14,928 nucleotides of DNA, from the NCBI GenBank assembly GCA_003567575.1, contig PWZG01000028.1, positions 1 through 14,928 on the forward strand, written 5' to 3'. The notes below the pieces were generated by a model that did no database searches, was not told where the DNA came from, and worked only from the letters and a program-made list of their open reading frames with translations. A program made the position numbers and the translations under genes. Shown here piece after piece: positions 1 through 7,518 of the stretch. The stretch is from PVC group bacterium. Its GTDB lineage: Bacteria; Verrucomicrobiota; Kiritimatiellia; CAIKKV01; PXCX01. The first letter of the stretch is position 1, and each line of letters opens with the position of its first letter.

Positions 1-348
1 TAGCAGGCGCTTGAAGCAGAAACCGAGTATAGGTTACAAGAAGTCGGCCCGTGCAAATAATCCTTGACACGTAACCAATCGGTTTTGAACGGCTCCGTAT
101 ACAGGTTCTCTTCCATTCGCCCGCAACCCAGAGGTCAGAAGTCAGCGACACCCGACACGCGATTCCATCCATATCTTCTTGGCGGAGAAGGCCAGACGTT
201 TTACCGTTCGCTTCAATCTGGATCAACCGTCGATTGGCAATTTCACCGTTGATATCGGCGACAAGTCCGGGGCGCGGACCGTATCGTTCACCCTCCTGTC
301 CCTGCCGCTATACCTGGCCGGACAACTGGATCGTCTGATTCGGGTTCG
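1..348. other. Region without a supportable gene
   Basis: I see no convincing gene here. Plus-strand open frames at 64-252 and 179-373 have no recognisable motif and only a poor or absent ribosome site. On the minus strand one frame is open from just after a TAG at 310-308 to the window edge, about 102 codons, but it has no ATG near its upstream end and its later half looks non-coding in composition. A good minus-strand Shine-Dalgarno core (AGGAGGG, about 297-291) precedes a GTG, but in a different frame that stops after about 22 codons. The region could be the spacer after the TVP38 gene, or a decayed or frameshifted gene whose body lies to the left. No T-run terminator is visible. Confidence 0.5.
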
Positions 349-1026
349 TCAAGGCGGCTCGGGTTTGGTTTGACGTCGCAAACGGCGTATCCGGGTTTGC
401 AACCAGGAACGCAGGACGAACATGATGGCCAGAAACGTGCCGAGAACAAGGGTTCCCACGATGAAACCGAACCAGCGTTGTTCGGTCAGGGAATCTCCCA
501 GCAAGATCAGGCCGGCTGCGTAGCTCATTGCGATTGGCCAGGAAATGATCAGGTAGGGCACAAACGGGACTCCGGCCAGTCCCGCCAGATAGTTCTTGAC
601 GCTGAGCGGCGGTCCGGGTGTAACGCGAACAGTCAGGATATAGAGCCACGCATGGCGACGCGAACTGAAGGCAGGCATCATTCCGTTGCCGTGTCGCGAA
701 ATCAGTTTTTGCAATGCGTTGCGCATCCATCGCGCCGCCATCAGGTAGGCCAGCGACAGGTTGACCAGCAGACTGAGTGCGGTTCCGAGCATGCAGAGCC
801 ATTCGTCGAAGATCGCGCCGCCAATCAGGTAAAATGGCGTGACGGGAAAGCCGGCCAGCGGCAGCAAGGTCATGGCGGCGAAAAACGGCAGCCAGCCGGC
901 GTCGCCGATTGCTTCAGCCATGGTGTCCGCGATGTTTTCGCCCTTTCCTGTCAAGATCGCCCATGCGAACAGCAACAGGAAGCAGGCCGTTCCCAGAATT
1001 TGCCATTGTTTTCGTGCGAACGGCAT
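349..1026 (-). CDS. TVP38/TMEM64 (DedA-superfamily, VTT domain) membrane protein
   Basis: This 225-residue integral inner-membrane protein has hydrophobic stretches at about residues 8-26, 45-73, 78-97, 127-175 and 186-205 and a basic C-terminal tail. The pattern G-F-P-x-T-P near residue 60, followed by R134-x-T-P-G-P-P and N145-Y-L-A-G149, matches the SNARE-associated/VTT domain of the TVP38/TMEM64 and DedA superfamily. Family members are implicated in lipid scrambling or undecaprenyl-phosphate and phospholipid transport; the substrate here is unknown. The ATG shares one base with the mutS stop (TGATG), and GAGGAA at 1035-1040 lies 8 nt upstream, so translation is probably coupled to mutS. 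The family call is firm; a specific function is not assignable. Confidence 0.85.
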   Translation of the reverse strand: MPFARKQWQILGTACFLLLFAWAILTGKGENIADTMAEAIGDAGWLPFFAAMTLLPLAGFPVTPFYLIGGAIFDEWLCMLGTALSLLVNLSLAYLMAARWMRNALQKLISRHGNGMMPAFSSRRHAWLYILTVRVTPGPPLSVKNYLAGLAGVPFVPYLIISWPIAMSYAAGLILLGDSLTEQRWFGFIVGTLVLGTFLAIMFVLRSWLQTRIRRLRRQTKPEPP

Positions 1027-3560
1027 CAGGTTGCTTCCTCTGTCTCGGCGAACAAGGTCAATTGCGTGGATACGGGCGCAAGATGGCGTCGCGGCCGTTT
1101 TCGTGCCAGGCGCGGTTGACCGCGTTCAATGAATTCCCCCTCTTCCAGGTTGGCCAGGATTTCGCGTGAACGCTCGATGACTTCGGCCGGCAACCCGGCC
1201 AATCGCGCCACCTGGATGCCGTAACTTTTGTCGGCGGCGCCCGGCGTTATCTTGCGCAGAAACACAATTTGGTCACCGCGTTCATGAACGCGTACGGAAT
1301 AATTCTTGACGCCTTCAACGGTCAGCGCCAAGTCGGTCAACTCATGATAATGGGTGGCAAAAAGGGTGCGTGCCTTGATGCGCGGCGTGCGCGCCAGATG
1401 TTCGGCGACGGACCAAGCGATGCTGATTCCGTCAAACGTGCTGGTACCCCGCCCGATTTCATCAAGTACGATCAGGCTGCGCGCCGTGGCATTGTTCAGG
1501 ATATTGGCCGTTTCTTCCATTTCCACCATGAACGTGCTGCGGCCGTGCGCCAGGTCGTCGCCGGCGCCGACGCGCGTGAACACACGGTCAACCCAGCCGA
1601 TGACCGCTTCGTCGGCCGGCACGAAACTGCCGATTTGCGCCATCACGACCAACAACGCCACTTGGCGGATAAACGTGGATTTGCCGGCCATATTCGGTCC
1701 TGTAATCAGCAGTAACTGATTAGGACCGCAGTCCATCAACGTGTCGTTGGGAACGAACCGTTCGCCGGCCGGCAACGTTTGCTCGACGATCGGATGCCGG
1801 CCGTTACGAATACGGATATTTGCATCGGAGCTTACCTTTGGGCGGCAATAATGCAGCGCGACAGCACGCTCGGCGAATGCCGTCAGCACGTCCAGCCGCG
1901 CGATAGCTACGGCGCTCTGCTGGATGGCCGTGGTTTCGCGCAAGACTTCGCCGCATAACGCCAGAAACAGCTCGGTTTCCATGGCCGTCGATCGTTCCTG
2001 GGCGCCGAGAATCAGGTTCTCGTGTCGTTTCAGCTCGGGCGTGATGAAACGTTCCGCATTTGTCAACGTTTGTTTGCGCACATATTCCACCGGCGCATTG
2101 GCTGCCTGGCCTTGCGATATTTCGATAAAGAACCCGAAAACCTTGTTGAAACGGACTTTTAAGGTCTTGATCCCGGTACGCTCGCGTTCCTCCGCCTGAT
2201 ATGCCGCCATCCAGTCGCGGCCGCCCGCCGCCGCATCGCGTAATTCGTCCAATTCGCTGGATATTCCTTTGCGGATCAGGCCGCCGTCGCGGATTGAAAG
2301 GGGTGGTGATTCAACCAGATGGTCTTCAATCCGTTGCGCCAGCGTGTCGAGAATGGCGATACGGTCGCAGAGCTGTGCCAGATACGATTGCCGGCAGGCG
2401 CCGCCAAGCTCGCGTAAAGCGGGAAATATACGCAGGGAACCCGCAAGGGAACGTAAATCCCGGGCATTACCGCTGCCGGCATGCAGACGCGCCAGCAGCC
2501 GTTCCACATCGCGTATTCCCGACAACAGTTCGCGGTATTCCGACAACAGCGTGCGGTCCTCCGTCAATGTCGCCACGGCGTCAAGCCGGCGTTCAATGCG
2601 CTCCGGATCGGTTAACGGGCGCCAGAGCCATTCCCGCAGCAGTCGCGCGCCCATCGCTGTCCTGGTAGTATCGAGGATTCCCAGCAACGAGGGTGAAGCG
2701 TTTGCCTGGTCGCGGCCGCCGCTGGCCGGCATCAGATCGAGATTGCGACAGGTGGTTGCGTCCAGCAACAGGATCCCGCTGTCTCGTACGGCTTGCAGAC
2801 GGCGGACATGATCGACGCGGCGCTGTAAATCGTCGCGCACATAGCGTAATGTTCCGCCGGCAGCGCGTACGGCCAGCGGATGTCCGTCGCAGCCGAAACT
2901 CGCAAGACTGTTGACGCCGAAATGTGTTGTCAGGGTTTCCCGCGCGGTTTCCGCGTCGAAGGTCCAGTCGTCAGCGGCGCTGATGCAAGATATCCCGTTG
3001 GTCTGCAGTATTTTGTATAATCCCGTGTCGTCCTGTAACGCCGCCGGCAGGATGCATTCACCGGGCGTGCTGCGAGCCAGTTCATCGCCTAATTGTTTTG
3101 GGCCGTCATATTCGCGCAGTGAAAAATCGCCGGTGGACACGTCCAGTAATGCCAATCCGAAACCGTTCCCGTCGCGGACAATACCCGCCAGATAGTTGTG
3201 GCGTCCGGAGTTCAGGCTGTGGTCCTCGATCACGGTGCCCGGGGTGACGATCCGTGTGACCTCGCGTTGCACCAGACCGCGCGCGACGGCGGCGTCTTCC
3301 ATCTGGTCGCATACGGCGACTTTCTTGCCGGCGCCGATCAGACGGGCAATGTAACTGTTGGCCGAGTGATACGGTACGCCGCACATGGGGACGTTCTGGC
3401 GTCGGGTCAAAGTGATTTCCAGAATCTGCGCCGCCTCCGATGCATCGCTGAAAAACATTTCGTAAAAGTCGCCCATCCGGAAAAAAAGGATGGTATCCGC
3501 CGGTAACCGGTCGCGAATACTCCGGTACTGTCGCATCATGGGGGTTAGCGTTTCCTTCAT
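1026..3560 (-). CDS. mutS: DNA mismatch repair protein MutS
   Basis: This protein recognises base mismatches and small loops and, with ATP, starts methyl-independent or strand-directed mismatch repair in the cytoplasm. At 844 residues it is close to E. coli MutS (853). The N-terminal mismatch-reading Phe-x-Glu is F32-Y-E34. The connector and core domains follow, then the ATPase: Walker A GPNMAGKST at 621-629, Walker B LIVLDE ending D700-E701, then GRGTSTFDG and an ATHYHEL segment. A near-consensus sliding-clamp binding peptide, QLTLF, lies at 833-837, eleven residues from the C-terminus being all that remain or fewer. The start is supported by AAGGAG at 3572-3577, 11 nt upstream, and by alignment of the family N-terminus. 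No mutL is adjacent; the downstream partner in the transcript is a TVP38-type membrane protein. Nothing appears broken. Confidence 0.98.
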   Translation of the reverse strand: MKETLTPMMRQYRSIRDRLPADTILFFRMGDFYEMFFSDASEAAQILEITLTRRQNVPMCGVPYHSANSYIARLIGAGKKVAVCDQMEDAAVARGLVQREVTRIVTPGTVIEDHSLNSGRHNYLAGIVRDGNGFGLALLDVSTGDFSLREYDGPKQLGDELARSTPGECILPAALQDDTGLYKILQTNGISCISAADDWTFDAETARETLTTHFGVNSLASFGCDGHPLAVRAAGGTLRYVRDDLQRRVDHVRRLQAVRDSGILLLDATTCRNLDLMPASGGRDQANASPSLLGILDTTRTAMGARLLREWLWRPLTDPERIERRLDAVATLTEDRTLLSEYRELLSGIRDVERLLARLHAGSGNARDLRSLAGSLRIFPALRELGGACRQSYLAQLCDRIAILDTLAQRIEDHLVESPPLSIRDGGLIRKGISSELDELRDAAAGGRDWMAAYQAEERERTGIKTLKVRFNKVFGFFIEISQGQAANAPVEYVRKQTLTNAERFITPELKRHENLILGAQERSTAMETELFLALCGEVLRETTAIQQSAVAIARLDVLTAFAERAVALHYCRPKVSSDANIRIRNGRHPIVEQTLPAGERFVPNDTLMDCGPNQLLLITGPNMAGKSTFIRQVALLVVMAQIGSFVPADEAVIGWVDRVFTRVGAGDDLAHGRSTFMVEMEETANILNNATARSLIVLDEIGRGTSTFDGISIAWSVAEHLARTPRIKARTLFATHYHELTDLALTVEGVKNYSVRVHERGDQIVFLRKITPGAADKSYGIQVARLAGLPAEVIERSREILANLEEGEFIERGQPRLARKRPRRHLAPVSTQLTLFAETEEAT

Positions 3561-3595
3561 GGCGGGGTTAACTCCTTGGTGTTCCTTGGCCGGGA

Positions 3596-3624
3596 ATTAT
3601 AATGCCGGATGTCCGCTTACGCAA
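3596..3624 (-). promoter_or_regulatory. Candidate sigma-70 promoter for mutS
   Basis: Reading the minus strand, TTGCGT (3624-3619) is followed after 17 nt by a perfect TATAAT (3601-3596). Initiation near 3589 would give a leader of roughly 29 nt containing the mutS ribosome site. The -10 is strong and the spacing ideal; the -35 matches only at TTG. This is a pattern match, not a mapped start. Confidence 0.45.
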
Positions 3625-3628
3625 GCGG
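3613..3628. repeat. Perfect 6-bp inverted repeat in divergent promoter region
   Basis: CCGCTT (3613-3618) and AAGCGG (3623-3628) are perfect inverted arms around a 4-nt loop ACGC. The repeat overlaps the -35 of the mutS promoter candidate and lies upstream of the surA-side candidate, so it could be an operator half-site pair or a chance palindrome. It has no T-run and is not a terminator. Confidence 0.4.
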
Positions 3629-3661
3629 CGATGGAAAAACCGCTCCACCCGTAATCTACCG

Positions 3662-3690
3662 TTGCCGTGTACGCCGAAATATGGCATAAT
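3662..3690 (+). promoter_or_regulatory. Candidate sigma-70 promoter for the surA-pdxA-ABC operon
   Basis: TTGCCG (3662-3667) is separated by exactly 17 nt from CATAAT (3685-3690), matching the sigma-70 consensus at 4 of 6 and 5 of 6 positions. Initiation near 3697 would leave a leader of about 50 nt before the chosen surA-like ATG. An alternative plus-strand TATAAT at 3598-3603 has a weaker -35. It would drive the whole rightward gene run, since no later gap is long enough to offer a clear second promoter. Confidence 0.45.
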
Positions 3691-3747
3691 GACCGGCAAG
3701 TGATTACTTGGAAAAATTTCCTGCGAATTAAGAACGGAATATCCATA

Positions 3748-4734
3748 ATGAAACGATGGCAACGAATGATTTTGACAGCGGTTTTGCCGGCCATGATACC
3801 GATGGCGGCATGGCCGTCCGATTCCACGGAAAGCTTTACGCTGGACGGAGTTGCGGCGTATGTCAACCAGCGTGCGGTGACTAGGGGCGACGTGTCGGCC
3901 GTTGTCGCGCCGGTCGCGTCCCGATTGTACGCGCAATATCGGGGCAGGGAATTGGAAGACCGGATGAATGATGCCCTTCGCATGGCGCTTCGCAACCTGA
4001 TTGATCGGGCTTTGATTCTGGATGCCTACGAGCGCGGCGCTATGAAGATTCCCGAACAGGTCATTGAATCCCGAATACGTGAAATCAAGTTCAACCATTT
4101 CAGGGATGACCGGAACGGGATGTATCGCGATTTGGCGCAAGCGGGTTTGAGCTTGGCGTCCTGGCGGGAGCAATTACGGGAAGACATCATCGTCTCGCTG
4201 ATGCGCGACATGCATGTTTCCGGTCGTATTACAATCTCGCCCTCGGAGTTACGGCAGGCCTACAAGGAATCGCTGGACAACTATGTTGTTCCGGACCAGG
4301 CATGGTTGCGTGTGATCATGATTCGCGGCGGCGAGCGGGATGATACGACGCGACACGATCTGGCTGTATCGCTGGTGGCGCGCCTGCGCGACGGCGCCCG
4401 CTTCGAGGACCTGGCAAGTACGTATTCCGAAGGCCGCCGCGCGGATGACGGCGGTGATTGGGGTTGGGTGAATCTGCAAGAATTGCGGTCGGAACTGGCG
4501 GATCCGGCAAGGGAATTGCCTGTAGCAACCGTGTCGGATGTCATCACCGTCAACGACGATCATTACATTATTCAGGTCATGGACCGTCGTGCGGGACGCG
4601 TCAAACCGATTGCGGAAGTCTATGATGAACTTGACGCGGAATTGCGGCAACGGAAAGCAGAACGTCTATACACGCGCTGGATCGCGCACCTCGAATCCAA
4701 CGCCGCGGTATATGAGAAGGAGGACGTCTTTTGA
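3748..4734 (+). CDS. SurA-like periplasmic peptidyl-prolyl cis-trans isomerase (parvulin/PpiC)
   Basis: This 328-residue protein is predicted to be an exported foldase that assists envelope or outer-membrane proteins. Residues 1-22 form a signal peptide (basic MKRWQR, then a hydrophobic run to MAAW), which decided the start: an in-frame GTG at 3667 would overlap the promoter candidate and bury the signal. Residues about 30-180 form the helical SurA N-terminal chaperone region, with IDRALILDAYERGAMKIPE typical of it. A single parvulin domain spans about 183-281 (F219-E-DLA, Y226-S-E, DGGDWGW, and a closing HYIIQVMDRR). E. coli SurA is about 428 residues with two parvulin domains, so this is a one-domain version. 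Its TGA overlaps the pdxA start. Family assignment is strong; orthology to SurA rather than another PpiC protein rests partly on the pdxA neighbour. Confidence 0.88.
   Translation: MKRWQRMILTAVLPAMIPMAAWPSDSTESFTLDGVAAYVNQRAVTRGDVSAVVAPVASRLYAQYRGRELEDRMNDALRMALRNLIDRALILDAYERGAMKIPEQVIESRIREIKFNHFRDDRNGMYRDLAQAGLSLASWREQLREDIIVSLMRDMHVSGRITISPSELRQAYKESLDNYVVPDQAWLRVIMIRGGERDDTTRHDLAVSLVARLRDGARFEDLASTYSEGRRADDGGDWGWVNLQELRSELADPARELPVATVSDVITVNDDHYIIQVMDRRAGRVKPIAEVYDELDAELRQRKAERLYTRWIAHLESNAAVYEKEDVF
4717..4733 (+). promoter_or_regulatory. Strong ribosome binding site deciding the pdxA TTG start
   Basis: AAGGAGG (4717-4723) sits 7 nt before TTG (4731-4733). The near-perfect Shine-Dalgarno core at ideal spacing supports TTG as the start. 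The site lies inside the end of the upstream gene, and the TTGA overlap suggests translational coupling. Confidence 0.8.
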
Positions 4735-5777
4735 AACCGCCGGTGTTGGGAATTACGCTTGGCGATATCAACGGGATCGGCCCGGAAATTACGTTTGCGT
4801 CGTTGCGTCGTCGGCCGGTGGTTGCCGGCCGGGCGCGTTTTGTCGTGATCGGCGATGCAGCCATCGTTGCCGCCGGCGCTTGCGCGGCAGGAATGCCGTT
4901 GCCGCCGGTATGGTGTCCCGGCCAACCGTGGCCCGGCAGGGCATCGGTAGCCTACTGGAATCCCGATTCCGGCGGCCGGCGGCCGGCCGTCGTCCGGCCG
5001 GGACGTGTCACGGCGGCGGGCGGCCGTCTGGCGGGGCAGGCATTGTTGGCCGCCGCGGACGCGATCCGTCAGGGCGCGATGGCGGGCATGGTGACGGCGC
5101 CCGTTTGCAAGGAAAGTTTGCATCGCGCCGGATACGAAGTGCCGGGACAGACCGAATGGTTGGCGGAATTGAGCGGGACACGCCGTTTCGGCATGCTGCT
5201 GGTGGGCGGTTGCCTGCGTGTGGTGTTGGTCACGCGGCATCTGCCGCTGGCAGCCGTGCCGCTAGCCGTTACGCGGCACGCCGTGACCGAAGCGACGGAA
5301 CTTTTATCGGTCGCGCTGGAATGGCTGAGTGTGGCCAATCGGCGGATTGGTGTTTGCGCGCTTAATCCGCATGCCGGCGACGGCGGCATTCTTGGTGACG
5401 AGGATAAACGGGTGGTACGGCCGGCGGTTCGTGCCTTGCAACGCAAAGGGTTGAACGTGGAAGGCCCGATTCCGGCAGATGCGATATTTTACCAGGCGCG
5501 AACCGGTCGCTATGGCGGCATTGTCGCGATGTATCATGACCAGGGGTTGGCGCCGTTGAAAATGATGGCTTTCAGGGAAGGCGTCAACATAACGCTCGGC
5601 TTGCCGTTTGTGAGGACGGCGCCGGATCACGGGACGGCGTTCGATATCGCCGGCAGGAAGCGGGCCGATCATCGCAGCATGACGGCCGCGATCCGTCTGG
5701 CGGTAAACCTGGTGCATCGACGGAATCCATGGCATACGGAAAAACGGCCGCGCACGGCGGCAATAACGGAATCTTAA
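4731..5777 (+). CDS. pdxA: 4-hydroxythreonine-4-phosphate dehydrogenase PdxA
   Basis: This cytoplasmic enzyme oxidises 4-phosphohydroxy-L-threonine with NAD(P) in the DXP-dependent pathway to pyridoxal phosphate. At 348 residues it is slightly longer than E. coli PdxA (329), with a basic C-terminal tail. The N-terminus has LGDINGIGPEI. The three metal-binding histidines are present: H170 (in VTRHLPL), H214 (in NPHAGDGG) and H269 (in MYHDQG). Substrate residues K277, N286 and R295 also align with E. coli K274, N283 and R292. The one departure is at GQTE (139-142), where Q140 replaces the substrate-contacting His of the usual GHTE; T141 is retained. The start is TTG, chosen on the strong ribosome site and the conserved N-terminus. 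It overlaps the surA-like gene by 4 nt and ends 2 nt before the ABC ATPase. Confidence 0.94.
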   Translation: MKPPVLGITLGDINGIGPEITFASLRRRPVVAGRARFVVIGDAAIVAAGACAAGMPLPPVWCPGQPWPGRASVAYWNPDSGGRRPAVVRPGRVTAAGGRLAGQALLAAADAIRQGAMAGMVTAPVCKESLHRAGYEVPGQTEWLAELSGTRRFGMLLVGGCLRVVLVTRHLPLAAVPLAVTRHAVTEATELLSVALEWLSVANRRIGVCALNPHAGDGGILGDEDKRVVRPAVRALQRKGLNVEGPIPADAIFYQARTGRYGGIVAMYHDQGLAPLKMMAFREGVNITLGLPFVRTAPDHGTAFDIAGRKRADHRSMTAAIRLAVNLVHRRNPWHTEKRPRTAAITES

Positions 5778-5779
5778 TC

Positions 5780-6757
5780 ATGGCCGAACCTGAAACGAAC
5801 GGAAACGAAAAACTTATTGTTGTCGACCGTTTGACCCGTCGTTATGGACGTGTTACCGCTGTTGACGATGTTTCGTTCGATGTACGCGCGGGTGAAATTG
5901 TCGGTTTACTGGGGCCTAACGGCGCGGGGAAGTCCACCATCATGCGTGTCCTGTCAGGCTATCTGCCGCCGACGCGGGGCAAGGCCAGCATCGCGGGATG
6001 GGATGTGGTTACGGACTCGTTGAACGCGCGCCGTGCGTTGGGATATTTACCGGAACAATTTGCTTTGTATCGCGACATGCGCGTCTACGATTACCTCAAA
6101 TATCGCGCGCGCTTGAAAGGGTTGCGCGGTCGTAAATGCCGTAATCGGGTGGTCGAAATGTTGACGGTATGCAATTTGGAACAGACGGCGGACCATTGTA
6201 TCGGCGCTCTGTCGCGCGGCTATTGGCAGCGTGTCGGATTGGCCGATACCCTGATCCACGATCCGCCGGTGCTGATCCTTGATGAACCGGGGTTGGGTTT
6301 GGATCCCAACCAACTGGGACAATTGCGCCGCATTCTCACGGAATCGGGCGCGCATCGCGCCGTCCTTTTTTCCAGTCATGGCCTAGCGGAAATCGAGCGT
6401 ATCTGCGGGCGGGTACTTATCATGAACAACGGCCGGATCGTTGCCGTGGACACGCCAGGACGGTTGATTGAACGTTGGCGCGGCTATACGCGTTTCATGG
6501 TGGAAGCCAGCGGCGATATAAGCGCTTTTCTGCAGGCCTGCCGCCAAATCAAGAATGTTGCCACTGTAACGGTCGAGACGGGCGACCCGTGGAACCGCTT
6601 GCGGATCGAGGCCGACAAGGATGCCGACATCGGGAGCAAACTGTTTGAGCAGGCCGTGCGGACCGGTTGCGTTTTGCGCGAATTCCGCCGGGAACAGGAC
6701 CACTTGGATGAAGTTTTCGCGGCCATGACGGCGCCGGTCAATCAGGAGGTCGGATGA
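5780..6757 (+). CDS. Gld-type ABC transporter ATP-binding protein (GldA-like)
   Basis: This 325-residue cytoplasmic ATPase should power the permease encoded next. Walker A is GPNGAGKST at 45-53, the Q-loop region YLPEQFALY follows, the signature is LSRGYWQR at 144-151, Walker B ends D168-E169, and the H-loop histidine is H200 (SSHGLAE). LSxGYxQR with LIHDPP and GLDPNQ is characteristic of the GldA/NosF-like exporter branch. The D-loop reads DEPGLGLDPNQ, whereas the branch usually has Thr after DEP. Residues about 230-325 form the usual C-terminal regulatory extension of drug- and Gld-type ATPases. The ATG at 5780 is preferred over 5729 because the latter lies inside pdxA and adds an unconserved leader. 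The gene overlaps the permease by 4 nt (ATGA). Substrate unknown. Confidence 0.92.
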   Translation: MAEPETNGNEKLIVVDRLTRRYGRVTAVDDVSFDVRAGEIVGLLGPNGAGKSTIMRVLSGYLPPTRGKASIAGWDVVTDSLNARRALGYLPEQFALYRDMRVYDYLKYRARLKGLRGRKCRNRVVEMLTVCNLEQTADHCIGALSRGYWQRVGLADTLIHDPPVLILDEPGLGLDPNQLGQLRRILTESGAHRAVLFSSHGLAEIERICGRVLIMNNGRIVAVDTPGRLIERWRGYTRFMVEASGDISAFLQACRQIKNVATVTVETGDPWNRLRIEADKDADIGSKLFEQAVRTGCVLREFRREQDHLDEVFAAMTAPVNQEVG

Positions 6758-7512
6758 GAACGTTTCTTATATTATGGGCGCGGGAACTGGGCGTCTTTTT
6801 TCATGCCGCGGCCACCTATATTATGCTGGCGGTATTTACCGCGGTTACCGGACTGGTGTTTTGGAAAGTAACCGAAGAATCCATCGGCGCCCCTTTCGAT
6901 CCGGCGGTTCTGTTGTTCGGTCCTGTATATTTTTGGCTTATGATCGTAATTTTAACGGCGGTTATGGCTATGCGATTGTTTGCTGAGGATCGCCGTACGG
7001 GGATTCTGGAAACGGTACTCACCGCACCGGTAACCGATTGGCAAATTGTATTGGCAAAATATGCCGGCGCCATGACGGTTTTTGCGGTGGCGTGTCTGCC
7101 ACTGGTCGGATACCCGCTGCTTCTGGCGGCGCTGCGCAGGGCTACCGGCTCGCCAACCGGCATGCAGTGGGCGCCCTTAATCACCGGATTCCTGGCATTG
7201 TTCCTGTGCGGCGCCGTTCTTAACGGGATCGGTATCCTGTGTGCCTCGATCTTGAAAGGTCCCGTGGCAACCGTTATCGGGGTGTTCGTCGCATGCAGTC
7301 TCCTGTTTGTTATCGATCAGGCCGCCGTCGTTACCGAAAACATGCACGCAATTCAGACATTGAATGCCATTTCGCTGACGCCCGCCATTCGTGATTTCAC
7401 GCGCGGTATCGTGGATACGCGACCGATCGTACTTTGGATATCGACAACCGCCTTTTGCCTGTTCGCCGCCCAACGCGCGTTGCTGTTGCACCGCGCAACC
7501 CGTAGATATTAA
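6754..7512 (+). CDS. ABC transporter permease (GldF-like, ABC-2 type)
   Basis: This 252-residue inner-membrane protein has six likely helices at about 18-37, 53-75, 104-127, 141-165, 169-188 and 224-245. The cytoplasmic segment AEDRRTGILETVLTAPV (77-93) is the ABC-2/GldF motif that contacts the ATPase (typically E-R/K-x-x-G-T-x-E-x-L-L-T-x-P). Only one permease gene is visible, so a homodimer is inferred. AGGAGG at 6744-6749 lies only 4 nt from the ATG, and the ATGA overlap with the ATPase gene fits tight co-translation. In Flavobacterium GldA, GldF and GldG form an ABC complex linked to gliding, but no other gliding gene is present here, so gliding should not be assumed. Confidence 0.9.
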   Translation: MRTFLILWARELGVFFHAAATYIMLAVFTAVTGLVFWKVTEESIGAPFDPAVLLFGPVYFWLMIVILTAVMAMRLFAEDRRTGILETVLTAPVTDWQIVLAKYAGAMTVFAVACLPLVGYPLLLAALRRATGSPTGMQWAPLITGFLALFLCGAVLNGIGILCASILKGPVATVIGVFVACSLLFVIDQAAVVTENMHAIQTLNAISLTPAIRDFTRGIVDTRPIVLWISTTAFCLFAAQRALLLHRATRRY

Positions 7513-7518
7513 CCACTT

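Noticed and set aside
265..279. GTCCG/CGGAC hairpin as terminator of the mutS-TVP38 transcript
   Set aside because: The stem has only 5 bp, with no T-run on the minus strand.
370..1119. 249-codon plus-strand ORF opposite the TVP38 and mutS genes
   Set aside because: It is antisense to a well-supported membrane protein and the end of mutS, rich in Gln/Arg/His, and has no family motif.
3667..3747. Upstream GTG start for the surA-like gene
   Set aside because: It overlaps the promoter candidate and would put 27 residues before a clear signal peptide beginning MKRWQR.
4983..5001. CCGGCCG/CGGCCGG perfect palindrome inside pdxA
   Set aside because: It lies in a GC-rich coding stretch full of GGC/CGG codons (Gly/Arg/Pro), where such stems arise by chance.
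4538..5365. 275-codon plus-strand ORF across surA-like and pdxA
   Set aside because: It is an out-of-frame shadow of two genes with clear catalytic motifs; its Arg/Gly-rich composition is typical of such shadows.
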